In this document: positions 10,867-22,667 of the stretch, in pieces | Numbering within the stretch: the first letter of the stretch is position 1 | How the letters are laid out: every line of letters begins with the position of its first letter | Translations under genes and position numbers: made by a program | Notes under the pieces: model-generated | Databases searched by the model: none | Told to the model about the DNA's origin: nothing | What the model saw: the letters and a program-made list of their open reading frames with translations, nothing else | Source: Emydura subglobosa | Lineage: Eukaryota; Chordata; Testudines; Chelidae | DNA: 64,000 nt | Direction of reading: 5' to 3' | Assembly: GCA_007922225.1 (NCBI GenBank) | Contig: ML679959.1 | Location: forward strand, 21,213,230-21,277,229

Positions 10867-13576
10867 CGTTACCTCAGACATAGCTGTTTTACGACTGTTA
10901 AACTGATAATGGACAAAATTTGAGCTGAGATGGTCCTCAGCTAATGTAAATGGATTGCAGTGATGCTGTGGATTCTCAGCCTATGGTGTTTATAATCACT
11001 GGTAGTAACCAGGTGCCAATACACTGCAGATGTATTAGCAGCCAGAATTGATTGGTTGGCTGAAGCGATATCACGTTTTTGCTCCCTCCTCTTCAGATGG
11101 ATTTACAGTGATTTTGAATATGAAAGGGGACATTCACAATGAAACATTCAGAGGATCCCAGACTGGGGAGAACTTTTGCCTCATATCGCAGTTCGCTCCC
11201 TTTCTAGTTTTTTGTCTATTCACGGAACAGAGTTTGTTGAACAGGAGTGATGTGATTTCATAAAGACTGTTACTTACTGTGAATATTGCAGTTATAACTT
11301 GTGATTAAAGCTGCTCTTTTTGCTAAGGAGTGTATCCTTTTATTGCAGGAGGTGCCTTTAAATACTGCTGTTATGCTGAAAGGAACCAAGTTGGATGATG
11401 AGAGATATGGGGAAAATAAAGTGTCTGCATGAAGGTTTGGTTTTTGTTCTTGGTTTAATTTCAACCAAAGGAGTGGCTGGAAGTGGTTTGGTCTTACCAC
11501 CTTTAGGGTGAAGGTCAAGGTTGAGGGACTTAATAGGCGTGGGGCCTAGAGAGGACTGACGTTGTGTTATGTTAAGAGACTTATAAATGTGTAGACTTTG
11601 GAAGGCAGCTTGTAGTGTTTGGATTTAACACAGGGGGAAGCTCACATGCCCACTAGAGCATTATCAGGTGACATTGCAGCACTAAACGAAAAAACACCTC
11701 ATGAAAGGTACATTTAGATCACGGTGTCCACTCCGTTCGGGTGTCCACATCATTTGCGGCCCCATGAAGGAATCCTCTGTCCTCTCCCAGCCAGCCAAAG
11801 AGCCAGACACACTCTTTTAGTAAATTAATTAAAGGAAAGGCTCAAGGCTATTTGGAATTTAACAGTAGCCAGTGGCGTAAACATTGATAACCCTGACCTC
11901 TGTCACGTGACTGGGACCAGAAAATAAAGAGCAGTCACAGAGAATTGGTTCCACATTCCATCCCAATCTCCCTGGCTGCCAGCAGGAGTACCTTTCCCCT
12001 TTATTGAATGCCAAGTAACAGCTTGGTTACACCTTTCTTTCATGACCATCTATGTTCTTTCTTCTCATCAAATTCCTCTGCGCCCTCCCTGATGAACCAG
12101 GAAAGTCATTTTTACTAACTCTCTGACCCTTCCAAACAGCATCACATCCTTAAAGGGTTTTTTATTATTGGTTTGGACCTCAGTAGCCAAGCAAAGTCCT
12201 TTAGGTGACCAGATCCCTGGACTAAATGATTTGAAAGAGTCTGAAGAGCTAGTTTTAACCAGATGGTCATAGAGACTAAAGAATACCTTGATTGAATTAA
12301 ATCTCTTTTCCACACAAAGCTCTGACCCAGTAATGGTAATCTTACTAATACAAATCACTATTATGATGACAATATATAATGCATGTGCTTCTCTTGGGTT
12401 CAATTTGACATCACTTGAAGGAAACGAAAAGTGTTATTGAAAAGGTAAGACATTTCCATTATTCTGAAGTGAACTAAGTTGCTGGTAGGGGGTGAGAAAG
12501 GAATTACACCTACATAGCTAATGCTAAGTGAATTGCAGTCCTTTCAGCACCTACTCCAGGCCATTCAGTTAACAAGCCTCCTGCATGGCCCAGCAACTCT
12601 CTTGATGATAAAATAAGTTCCAGCTTTTTGGAAAGTCTTTTTAATGTTAAGTGGGAATGGCAGTAAAAATGCAAAATATGTATTTAAACTTTAAAAATTA
12701 ACATTGACATTTATTTAAAAATTTAAGTTGGCAGCTATCCAATTGTTCACTGCTTACATTAACTTAGGCAAATACCATTTCTTTCTTCCCTTCCTTCAGA
12801 CAAGAATATTTTTAAAGCTTTGCAGAATTTAAAGAGCACAGTCTCTTTTGTCAGATAGATAGGTGAGTGCACTTAAAGATACTGGATCAGACAGAGGGCC
12901 CAAACCAAGAACCACAAAGTTTGGAAGAGGACAGTCTCATGGTTAATGCAGTTGACCAGGAATGTGGAGACTTGGATTCAGTTTCTTGCTCTTCTGCATA
13001 TAACTCAGGGAAATTCACACCAAACATACACCCTGGTTACTATCTCTACAGTGCATTAACCCTGGATGTTGGATTCAAACATCACCAAACTTTAGGAAAG
13101 TTCAGATCAGGATCTGATTTTTGTAACTCCTACTCATCTCTATAATGAGTTTCTCTACCCCAAACAGGCTGCTGAGTAAGCCAGAAAACTCACAAGAAAG
13201 CCAATGGCTGTTCTAGGCAGACATTTGAGGTGAAGCACCACAACTCGCCTTTCAGTAAATATACATGCACCTATTAGTTAAGCAGAAGTTTGAAAGTGCT
13301 TGTTATTTCTCTGTTGTGGCTACCAGCTTGATTAATGAAATTCTGCAACATTTGTGCACTGTATAGTCTGGAGTTGCCATAACTCTGCCTGGTATAGACC
13401 CTTCCTCTGGCTTAAAAGAGGTGAGTGCCACACAGAGTTGGGATGAAGGTAAATTTTAGTCTGCTCTGGATTTATTTTCTAATCTTTCTGAAAGGGTCAG
13501 CGTCCAGGTGCCCCAATGGTAGAATCATTTCCAGAGAAATCATGTTTTTATTAGTGATGTGGCTCCATCACTGATT
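10867..13576. other. mostly unassigned; E-box-like site and a possible conserved stretch
   Basis: The perfect 10-bp palindrome GTCACGTGAC is at 11902-11911; it fits the CACGTG E-box core, but no promoter context is visible. At 12640-12860 there is a very AT-rich, CpG-free, repeat-free stretch that could be a conserved non-coding element. The minus frame 12068-12403 (111 codons) has no known domain. Confidence 0.3.
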
Positions 13577-13712
13577 AGATTCATAGAGTTTGAGGCAGGA
13601 AGGGACCATTACATCATTTTCTAGTCTGATCTCCTGCATATCACAGGCCATTAAAATTCACCCAGTTATCCCTGTATTGAGACCAATAACTTATGTTTGG
13701 CTAAATAAATTA
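13577..13712 (-). repeat. CR1 LINE 3' end fragment
   Basis: The plus strand starts with the complement of the CR1 terminus (ATTCATAGAGTTTGAGGCAG) and continues AAGGGACCATTACATCA, TCTAGTCTGATCTCCTGCAT and CACCCAGTTATCCCTGTATT. The last words also occur in the old CR1 copy at 22163, so both belong to the same subfamily. Only the 3' untranslated end is present, as expected from 5'-truncated retrotransposition. Confidence 0.85.
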
Positions 13713-13746
13713 GACTACAGAACAAACAAAATCCTTCACTATGTAG

Positions 13747-13805
13747 GGGCCCAATCCTGCAAGCCCTCTGTGTGCAGTATTCAATGGAGCACATGCAGGA
13801 TTAAG
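13747..13805. mobile_element. short MITE-like palindrome
   Basis: GCCCAATCCTGCAAGCC and GAGCACATGCAGGATTAAG form a diverged inverted pair around TATTCAATGGAG. This is the AATCCTGCA-ended variant of the short palindromic families in this window. Confidence 0.45.
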
Positions 13806-14857
13806 ACTCTGGTTTATTAATTTTCAGCATGATAAGCAAAAAGTTACACTCACTCCTAGCCCATTCTTGTTAATAAATGATACTAAATGCTCAATTCCAC
13901 ACGCATCTTGCTTCAGATACAACCCCGGGGCTCACATTTTCATGATTATGCATACAAAATTTGTGGGCACTGATCTATGTAGGTTCTTATGTTCACACTT
14001 ATCACCACAACATCTGAGCACCTTCCAGCCGTGCATTAAGCAACGTGACTACGCATCTGTCAAAGTTTGTTCTCTCCTCTTCTCTCCAGGGTAAGAAGTT
14101 TGTGCAGTGGAATGTCTTTTTTTGGTAAGGTTTGAGGGGGGAAGGGTTTTTTTGTTTGTTTTAAATATACATTTTGCTCTGTATTTATGTTATAGGAGGT
14201 GAGGTAACAATGCCTTATGCTTGGAGCAGAAGTTGGTGAGATTTGTAGTGGTCCTCAGTTCCCGGGGGAGTTCATTCCCCTGTGCAATTTTCTGCTTGCA
14301 CAAAATCATGCAATTGCAGATATGTTTTAAAGATCTCTTTTGGGAGTTGGGACTGTAACTGCAGGTCTATTTTGGGAATTTCTAGTGTGCCCTCCATCAT
14401 AGCATCTAAGCATTAACCCAGATAAATGAGCTGACATTTTGTTGCTTGCTAAGAATCTGTGCACTAATGTGTAAAATGTGAACACTCTCCTAAAGAGAAG
14501 GTCATGAAAAATATATGCTTTTTCCAGACGTTTCTCATGCGTGCTGGAAAGCCTGCAGCTGCTACATGACAATAGTGTCATTCCAATATTGTCAGTTCTT
14601 ATAAGGACTTTTAGCACTGATTAGTGCATTAGATATTGGTTCAGCAGCTGCTCTTGATAGCCTATAGAAACAGGTAGGTTTTAGGCTATGCTGCTGCAGT
14701 AATGAAATGAGAAAGGAATGCCTTTAAATCTTTTATGATTACAGTCATGTCTTTAATAGGGCTTAGAATTCTAGATCTGCTCAGGGCAAAAGAGCCAATT
14801 AAGTAGCAGAACGAAAGAATGAAATTACCGTAGACTATGTGATGATCAATAGATAAT
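13806..14857. other. unassigned sequence
   Basis: A purine/T-rich stretch lies at about 14118-14165 (GGTTTGAGGGGGGAAGGG then T-rich). Nothing else is recognised; the frames at 13867-14094 and 14327-14617 are anonymous. Confidence 0.3.
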
Positions 14858-14967
14858 GGGCCAAATATCTCAATTACCAAAGTGTAAATCCAGAGTAACT
14901 GCACTGGGTTCCATCCAATAGCGTTATTCTGGATTTACGCTAGGGTAATGGATATCAGGATCTGACC
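14858..14967. mobile_element. palindromic MITE-like element (Chompy-like)
   Basis: GGGCCAAATATCTCAATTACC opens and GGATATCAGGATCTGACC closes. The inner arms AGTGTAAATCCAGAGTAACT (14881-14900) and GTTATTCTGGATTTACGCTA (14923-14942) are inverted repeats with few mismatches, and TTCCATCCAATAG is the worn centre. Confidence 0.65.
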
Positions 14968-17284
14968 GCATATCAACTTTGATTTTTTCCATATAAATGT
15001 GTTATCTAAAATTTATTTCAGAAAAGGTTTGTTGTAGTTCCTTCTTCGTATGTTCCCTTCTGGAGGAAAACGTGTTAAAGGACATAATGGGCCAAATGCT
15101 ACCACCCCTAAGACAACGCTATGGAAAATTGCTAAGTGCTCTGTAGCGAGGACGTGTTTGAAGGGGTGGTAAGAGGGACCCCACTCCAATAGGTCAAGCC
15201 ATCTGCCTTGGTCTCCTGATCTCCTTTATGAGTCATGCTGCTGTCAGATAATCCCCAATACACCTTCACCTTACCCCTCCTGATGAGGACGAAGGGCAAT
15301 ACTGCTGCTCACGCTGTAACCATCCAGTCAAAATTTCCACTCAGAAATCAGCTGGTTAGCCAGGGATTCTGTAGACATGAAACCTATTTGTGTAATATTT
15401 CCAAGATATTATTAAGACTTCTTAAACACCATTATCCTGGCTAGGATGCTTTATATCTCAAAGCAAAAGAAAGCAATAAAATTTAATTCTGATTGGCATG
15501 ATTGCTCATTGCTGTGGCATAATGACTGCAAGATGGGTTTGGATAGATAACCTCTCACACAGGGCAAAACTCACCCAGCCTTAGGTTGTAGGAGACAAGG
15601 AAGCCTCCCTCCGTCACCCAGTGCTGTAGTTCTACTGCACACAGGCAACAGTGGATATGGAGCAGGAGCTTCTCATGTGCTGTAGTGTAGGATTATTACA
15701 CCACTTCCAACTAGGCCAACACAGAGGATGGGGATTGCAAGGATTTGGTGGGTGAGGGAATAGCAGGAAGAAGAATCAATCTTTTTATTAGGAGCATCAA
15801 GATTATTAGGAGGGTCAAGATCAAAGAGCTCATTGTTCTAGGCTTAGCACAAACAAGTAATAGGAAGCCAATTCTGCCCCCACAAAGCTCACAGCCTAGG
15901 TTTATGCCAGTCCAGTGGCCACCAACTCCCAGCATAAGCATACATGAGGGCTATGGCCTCTACTCCAATACAAAGACCAGAGCAGAGACTACAGGGCAGC
16001 TGTTTGCTTCCCAGCCAGTTGAAGGGAGAGTTCTGTCCCTTCTAACCTCTGCATAGTTCCCCTACCCATAACCCTTTGAATTTGCCTTTGAGAGAAGAGA
16101 TTGAATTTCACCCAGAAAACAAGAACAGAAGGTTAGAGATGATTACTATCGAAAGCCCTGCTGGAATCTTCTACTGTGCAGTCTCTGATGTATACTTTGC
16201 CAAAATACCCACATCCTTCCCAAAAATCTCATTAAGGAACAAAATTAAAATGGAAATATTCACCCCTCTTCCTACCTCAGAAGCGTAATGTGTGTGCTAT
16301 GTGTGGGTGGTGGTGATGTTAGCTACAATTTAGAGCATAATTTCCTTAGAAGCAAAATGTCACCAAAAAAAAAAGAGGATTGTAAATAATGAAATTTTGA
16401 AAAGAACGTGTGTACCTTGTAGCAAATAATCATATTCTAATTTTAAGCTGTGGCTCATCCAATTGCCTATAGTTAACAAGAAAAACAATTGTGTTTTCTT
16501 TATCACAGGAAAATTAGATGAATCGGGTGGATGAAAAGTCATCATCAGCAAAGCTTGGAAAATCCTATTAAGAAGTATCCATGAACTTTGGTTTGACTGA
16601 AACCCATGAATGTCTTTCAATTTACAGTCCTTTTTATTGTTTTTTCTCAAACATTCATGAGTTAAATTTCTGTCTGTAAACATGTTTCTATGAAGTCTTT
16701 CAGATTCTCTTCCAAATGTAAGTTCAACATAAACCTTTACATGAGGTGTGCATGCATGACCATCTTGAAATCTCTTTCATTTCCCTCTTCCTGTTTATAG
16801 ACATTTCAGACAGGGTGTTAAGAAAATACTATGTCATTTAGTTGTCCAGTCACATGCCATAAATAATAAATAGCAAAATCCCAAGTGCTGGAATAAGTTG
16901 CTATAACATTTCTGAATTATTTTGAATATCAAAATAAAATACTTAAACAGCAAACTGATGTACAAACTGCATTATTCACTAATTCAATAAATTATTCACT
17001 ACGAATACTTTGCCCAGTGCTAGTCACCATGAAGATACATTGCAGTGTCTGTCAGGGAACAGAAGGCAAGGAATTCTAACACTTGAGTGTGGTCAGAACC
17101 AGTTTTCATAGTATTCACTAGTTTTCATAGTTTATGTTGTCATTGCCCAAAGCCCTCAAGAAAATAAAGCTTTGTACTGGACAACTGTCCATAGTTCATT
17201 CTCAGAATGAGGACACATCCTGTGGCTGTTCAAGTCAATGGGAAACTTTCAACAGAATTGAAGAGATTTTGGACCAGGCCCTAA
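14968..17284. other. unassigned sequence, no gene seen
   Basis: No CR1, MIR or MITE landmark is clear. The frames at 15711-15941 (minus) and 15745-16056 (plus) overlap on opposite strands, which argues against coding. A near-repeat of ATAGT..TTCACTAGTTTTCATAGT lies at about 17104-17132. Confidence 0.3.
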
Positions 17285-17491
17285 TGGTATGTCTGCATTG
17301 CAAAAAAAAAAAAAAAAAAAAAGATCTGCGTCAGTGAGTTTCAGAGCCTGGATTCACTGATTAGGGATCAGATTATGGGGCTTAAAGAAGCAGTGGAGAC
17401 TCTCCTGTTCGGGCCTGAGCCTGGGCTCTGAAACCAGATGAGGGGGGGACAGTCTCAGTGCCCAGGCTCCAGCCCATGTAAACACACCCTA
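17285..17491. mobile_element. non-autonomous DNA element with internal A21 run
   Basis: The left end GGTATGTCTGCATTGC and the diverged right end CATGTAAACACACCCTA resemble inverted ends of the GTCTACACTGCA type. The interior has GC-rich inverted words (GGGCCTGAGCCTGGGCTCTG opposite CCCAGGCTCCAGCCC). The run of 21 A at 17302-17322 lies inside the element, just after the left end, so it is an internal expansion and not a retroposon tail. Confidence 0.45.
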
Positions 17492-17732
17492 AATCACCAG
17501 TTGCTGTTTATTAAGAGTGACTTCTATGGAGTCTAGAATTTAGAGATGAAGATGGTCAAGTCCATCCCCAAGCCTGTGGGGAACGTTATAGATAGTTCAC
17601 TCACCTTGGCTTATAGGCAGCAGAAGGATTTAAAAAAGCACCTTTCCTCTCCTTAAAACTCACTTCTTTGATGCCACTAAGCTCTCCTTTGGAGCTCTGT
17701 GCTCTCTAATCTATAGCTGCAGTCTTATAAAT

Positions 17733-17782
17733 ATTAGATAGATAGATAAGAAGGACGGACGGATGGACGACAGACGGACACA
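17733..17782. repeat. tetranucleotide microsatellite, (TAGA)n then (GGAC)n-like
   Basis: TAGATAGATAGATAAG at 17735-17750 is followed by GGACGGACGGATGGACGACAG from about 17753. Two related tetranucleotide motifs are joined. Confidence 0.8.
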
Positions 17783-17934
17783 ATGAAAAGGAGAAGAAAA
17801 AAAAGCACAGGACCGCTGCACAACATCTCATAAACAATGCATCTCCCAGAGCATATTTCCTATACCTTTCATGTTCTGTTTTCTTCCCCCCTCACTTGTC
17901 TGCATCAAAACCATCTGTCATCTGGTTGATGATT

Positions 17935-17990
17935 ATCTGTCTAAATTAGATTGTAAAATCAATGTGGCAAGAGCCTTGTTTTATGTGAAT
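17935..17990 (+). repeat. reptile SINE-tail fragment
   Basis: TCTAAATTAGATTGTAAAATC followed by GAGCCTTGTTTTATGTG is the 5' part of the tail whose next segment (TGTTTGTACAGCACC) is seen at 51440-51553. It is cut off by the MITE half that follows. Confidence 0.45.
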
Positions 17991-18003
17991 CTGGGACAAA
18001 TTA

Positions 18004-18066
18004 TGGGCCAAACTCCTCATCTCTCTCAAAGGATCTCTGCTGATTTACACCAGCTGAGGATCTGGT
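18004..18066. mobile_element. MITE half, TTTACACCAGCTGAGGATCTGG end
   Basis: GGGCCAAACTCCTCATCT opens and the diagnostic end TTTACACCAGCTGAGGATC closes (18043-18061). The left arm is worn. Confidence 0.6.
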
Positions 18067-18534
18067 TATCTGAGAAGTAATGAGCATGTGCATCTGCCAT
18101 TGGTCTCAAAGAGTGATACAAGTAGTTAGCACATTTCAGGATATGGCCCAATAATAATAATCACAGTAACAAGGGCTACGGACTTGTCCTGGCTTTGAAA
18201 TGTCCACAAGAAAGCAGAAGTTTTTAAAAGCAGATGTTAGAACTAGCCCAGGATACGAACAAATTTTAAAGGCCAATTTTAAAAAAAATCTTTGGCCCCT
18301 CAGCATGCGCTACAGAAAGTTGAGAGCTGGAGCAGGAGCAAAGCTGTTCACATAAGTGTTTCGAGTGTTGAAGGAAGGAGTCAGTGGGAGAGGTCTAAAG
18401 GCACTGCTGGGTTCCTTTTTTTCTTTTATATGAATTATATTTTGAAGCAGTTAGTATGGATCTAGCTCGCATTTGCTACAGGCCACTTTCATGATTAGGG
18501 CTAAAGATTTCATTCTATGGGCCTTGGCTATGGA
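18067..18534. other. unassigned sequence
   Basis: No gene or clear repeat. The only feature is a T-rich run near 18410-18430. Confidence 0.3.
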
Positions 18535-19100
18535 ACTAACTTCTCAGCTCGCACAGCCCCTCATTGAGTGTCCCTGGTGCCCAGCTTGGTCGCTAAGCAA
18601 CCCAGCAAGCTCAGCTGGGCCCAGTGAACCCCATCCAAATGGTTGCCCTTCCTGATTGGGCAGGGGAGCCAGTGGTCTGCCCCTTATACCTTGCAGCTGT
18701 AACACCACAGTGGCTGCTCAATATGTGCCATGCCTATACATCACTGCTGCTGCCTGCGCTCAAGCTCTTGCTCCAAGCCTTGCTCCCAACCTGCACCTGT
18801 ATCTGCTTGAGTGTCCCTGCTTCGTTCTGGTTTCTGGCTCCTGGCTCCAACTCTGGGCTACGTCCTTGATTATGACTCTGGCTTGCCCTTCAGCTTAGAG
18901 TTTGACTCCTGACTCCAGTTCTGACCTTTGGCTTGGCCCCTTGACCCTGACTCCATCCTTGGAATGGTGTCTGGTCCTTAGATGTACACTTGTCATTTAA
19001 CCAAACTACCATCACAACTGCCAGGCAAGGTCCTGCTCCACCCACTAGGTAGGCTGTACGTGCCCTGGAAGCCTGCACTGAGTCGCTTTAGAGCACTCTG
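18535..19100. repeat. unclassified GC-richer block with CTGACTCC-type quasi-repeats
   Basis: GC content is visibly higher than around it, and from about 18790 to 18965 the plus strand is a degenerate chain of TCTGGCTCCTGG, TTGACTCCTGACTCCAG and CCTTGACCCTGACTCC words. CCCCTTATACC at about 18680 looks TATA-like. This is compatible with an old LTR, but paired ends and target duplications are not visible. Overlapping frames at 18473-18898 arise from this composition and show no domain. Confidence 0.3.
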
Positions 19101-21259
19101 TAAGGACGTTCTAGGTGTATCCTTCACTGGGCGGTGTCCCCTCCAACGGTTTTTGTGCTCCCCCTCCCGCCTCTTTTTTCCCCTCATCCTTTTGTATTGG
19201 TTGGGAACTGGTCCTTTCGTTCGTGGATGATTTATCTTAAAGGATACTGGGCTACTCCTTGTGTGAGATACTGCAGCTTTGACTGGTTGAGCATTTGATC
19301 TAGTTCATTCTTTAGCTGATGCTGAAATACTTTTAAATAAGATGGGCTGAAAAGAATTCTGACCTATACTGATAGGGAACAAGATTGGAATCCATTAGCC
19401 TCATTAGTTCCCCTCCATCCACCCAAGAAACAAATAGTAATTCATTTATTTAAGTCATTGATAGGAGCACCTTCTCCACCAGACAAAACCAAACAACTTG
19501 GATCAAAGAATAACATTCATGGCACAAGTGGAATTTAAGCGATGCATATGCTTTGTGCAAGCACTTTACACAGGGGTGAATTTCACCGTCCAGGGAGCTA
19601 AAACACGAAGGTGTCAACAAAGGAGAGATCAGACACTTCCTGACAAGGGATAGCATGACTTTCTTGAACAATACAAAGTTATGCTGGGTAATTTTTTAAA
19701 TAACTGCATATGCTTATGATCCTGGATTCTTTAATTCCTTCACATCTTTAATTGTGGCAGCAATTATTAGCTCAGTAAATGAAAGCTTTGGAAGCATGAT
19801 TATGTGGGAGTATTTCAAGTTGTAAGTTAGGTCTTTTTAACTCAGTAATTGCCAATGACTAATTCATATTCCATTTAAGTCCTGAAAAGTTGAAATATGA
19901 TTTCCTTGAACTGTATTTGCAAGCAAGTTCTGAGTTAATTACTATCGAGCAAGCACCTTAAAGTCAAATTCAGAGATTTCAAGGTGTACATATCACGAGG
20001 TACTGGTAAATCCTTCACTATCTGCCTAGGAAAGGATTGCTGTATTTGATTGATGAGGCTGTCCTTCTGAAGGTCTGTCTATTATGTAGCTACAGTCCTT
20101 AAAGGCATTACAAGTGCACTGGCAGTAAAGTGTTTAGGTTTGTGGAGGCTCTCACATAAATTAAGATTATATTCATGAATATCTGGTGTGGAAATTATCC
20201 ACTCTAATTTCAGTGGATGGAGACAAGGTCTTGGTCAGAGCTTTGGAAAAAACACAAGCATGTGTGTAAATCATGTGTTGTTAGCAGCAGTTCACAAGCT
20301 ACTACTGGCAACAGAAGCTACTTCTCCATAAGGGACTGTAACAATTGCAGTAAACTGATAAGGTAAATTAGCCTGGGGGATCTGAGGGCTGATTTGGCCT
20401 GTTTACATAGTTTCAGTTCCATATATGGTTCTTCGACTTGGGCAGGCTAAACTGAAATAGTGCATAAAATAAAGGGGGAAATATTAACTTATATAAAGGA
20501 AGGGCAATGGAGCCAGGCATATAGCAGCTGTCACAACGCTGGCTTGCCATGGTTCTTCAATATCAGGGGAAAATGGGAACTCTAGCTAGCCTGGCACCAA
20601 GACAGTAGCCTGAATTGGTCTCTCAAACTCTCTTACCTTCACTAGTGTACCTCTTCCCCCTGCTATCACCACATTTCTGGGTCCTCTCTCTCAGATGGAG
20701 ACTCAAGATTTCAGACAGGCTGACTGAAAAATTACTCCTTGCTGCAGGAAAAAAGCAAACTTTTGAACCCCTATTCATTTCCTGAGAAAGAAAGAGCATC
20801 TTTAAACAGAACAAGAATTCCATGCTTTCCTTCTGTGTGTCAGCTTTTCCATTTATCTGCTCCTAGCAACAGATTTCCTCTGCCTTAAAAATGTTTCAGA
20901 AGGCTAACAAGATTCCAGCTACTTCCTGGCGATGATTAACCTTGTTTTCCTGGTGTGGAGCTCCAGAACCTTCTGACCCAGTGTTCTTCCTGTCCTCCAG
21001 CGGATCAGGATAGGTGACAGCACCTTTCAGTAAGCATTGTCCATTCAGTGTTCAGTGTCAAAGAAGAATCAATACTGTAACACACTGTCCTCCCTACAGG
21101 AAATAAATTAAGTGCTGTTTGTTAAGGAATTTACATATTTTATACAATTATTTCAAAATGTTACAATCTATAAGAACTCACTGCAGAATGCTCTAGAGTC
21201 ATGAAACATCTTGACCTCTATATAGTGCCACGGGTGCTGGAGTAGGCATTTGGGCATTA
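19101..21259. other. unassigned; 19690-19990 possibly conserved non-coding
   Basis: The part at 19690-19990 is AT-rich, free of repeat landmarks, and rich in ATTA/TAAT homeodomain-type words (AGCAATTATTAGCTC, GAGTTAATTACTATC). It is a plausible conserved enhancer-like element by composition only. The remainder is anonymous; no exon is supported. Confidence 0.3.
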
Positions 21260-21432
21260 TGAAACATAGGCACTGCCACATCAGCTCACATTTTGTCTCC
21301 AGCAGTGGCCAATACCTTATGCTTGCAAAGAAGATGCAAGAAACTCCAAGATAGGTAATTTGGGGAATTACCTAGTCATACAGGAATTTCTTCCTAGCCC
21401 TCTCAGTTGGAAGTTGGGTTATGACCCACACA
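21260..21432 (-). repeat. CR1 LINE 3' end fragment
   Basis: The plus strand reads GAAACATAGGCACTGCCACAT, GTCTCCAGCAGTGGCCAATACC, AAGAAACTCCAAGATAGG and GAATTTCTTCCTAGCCC. It is the reverse complement, with divergence, of the CR1 3' end at 26878-27027, so the two copies identify each other as the same subfamily in opposite orientations. Confidence 0.75.
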
Positions 21433-21597
21433 CATCTCTGCTTTTTCAGGTTAATGTCTCGACTTGAGTGTAAGTCTCAGTTCATTTGTTGTGTTTGTTG
21501 TGATTTTAATGAATGTTTATTTTAGCAGGAGATAGGATACCTGTTTAGCTATTGATGGGACAAGTCTTGATGTCCTTCCTTAGTTTGTATTAATTCT

Positions 21598-21656
21598 TAC
21601 TCAGGCAAAACTCCCATTTAGTTCAGTGTGAGCTTTGCCCTGATAAGAATCTTAGC
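21598..21656. mobile_element. palindromic MITE-like element, GGCAAAACTCCCAT type
   Basis: ATTCTTACTCAGGCAAAAC pairs with the inverted GCTTTGCCCTGATAAGAAT, and the centre CTCCCATTTAGTTCAGTGTGAG is a worn form of CTCCCATTGACTTCAATGGGAG. Confidence 0.6.
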
Positions 21657-21726
21657 ATTTGGTACACTGAGAGTTTTGTCTCATTAAGTACTGCTGGACT
21701 GAGCTAGTATTTTCCTTTGGGATAGA

Positions 21727-21792
21727 AGGCCTGATTTTGGCCTTACACCAGTATAAATCATCAGTAACTCTGCTGAAGCCAAGTGACTAGCT
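21727..21792. mobile_element. MITE half, Chompy-like
   Basis: GGCCTGATTTTGGCCTTACACCAGTATAAATCA then AGTAACTCTGCTGAAGCCAAG gives the left arm and centre of the GTGTAAAT palindromic family; the right arm is missing. Confidence 0.5.
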
Positions 21793-22162
21793 TTAACTTC
21801 TGCTTTTCTGCTAAACTCAGTTTTCTTTTTATCTATCTCTATCCACTCGTCCATTTTGTCGACCTGTTGCATCCTGATTGACATAAATTGTGAATCCCTA
21901 AGGTAAAGACTTTTCCTAATATTTTTTTCCTAATCTGTGCAGCATGTGGCTCAAGACTCATTCCTTGACTTGCATTCCAAGGTGTTACAGTAAAACATGT
22001 TATAATAAATAATACACCAGTGTAAAACTCACATACGTGACATTAGAGTCAGGCCTAGTATTTTTAGAAGAACAGCATGCAACTCAGTGTCTACTTTCCA
22101 TTGCATTTAAGATTGCAGTATTAGGTCACTACTGAGAGTAAAGCTCTCAACAGTCCCTAATT
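21793..22162. other. unassigned, with a MITE scrap at 22010-22057
   Basis: ATACACCAGTGTAAAACTC and GAGTCAGGCC at 22010-22057 are a likely scrap of a GTGTAAAT-type MITE. Otherwise nothing is recognised. Confidence 0.3.
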
Positions 22163-22667
22163 TTCATAGACCAGAAAGTTTAAGGTGAGAAGTGACCATT
22201 AGATCATCTAGTCTGACATCCTGTATATCACTGGCTTTTCTACATGTCACTCAGTTACCCATGTATTGAGTCCAATAATTTGTGTTTGGCTAAAACATAT
22301 AGTCCAGAAAGGGTATCCAGCCTTGGTTTGAAGGCATCAAGATATGGAGAATCCTCCACTTCCCTTGGTAATTTGTTCCAACCCATTAAAACAATTCTGC
22401 CTAATTTCTAATTTGAATGTGTGGTTTCAGCTTGCAGCTACTGGTTAACGTTATGCCCTGCTCCATTAGACTAAAGAGCTTTTTAGAAGATGGTATTTTT
22501 CTCCCGATGAAAGTTCTTAGACACTCTATTTGTCATTTTTTTCTTTTTTTTATAAAATAATCAAATTGAGCTTTAAGTCTCTCAGTGTAAGGCATTTTCT
22601 CCAACTCTTGAATCATTTTGGTGTCTCTTTTCTGCACCCTCTCCAATTTTGCAACATCCTCTTTCAT

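Noticed and set aside
11902..11911. Functional GTCACGTGAC E-box as a promoter element
   Set aside because: A single 10-bp palindrome without CpG island, TATA box or transcript evidence is expected by chance in DNA of this size; mentioned only as a site.
18535..19100. LTR of an endogenous retrovirus
   Set aside because: Composition and a TATA-like word are suggestive, but there are no defined ends, partner LTR, primer-binding site or target duplication; recorded as unclassified.
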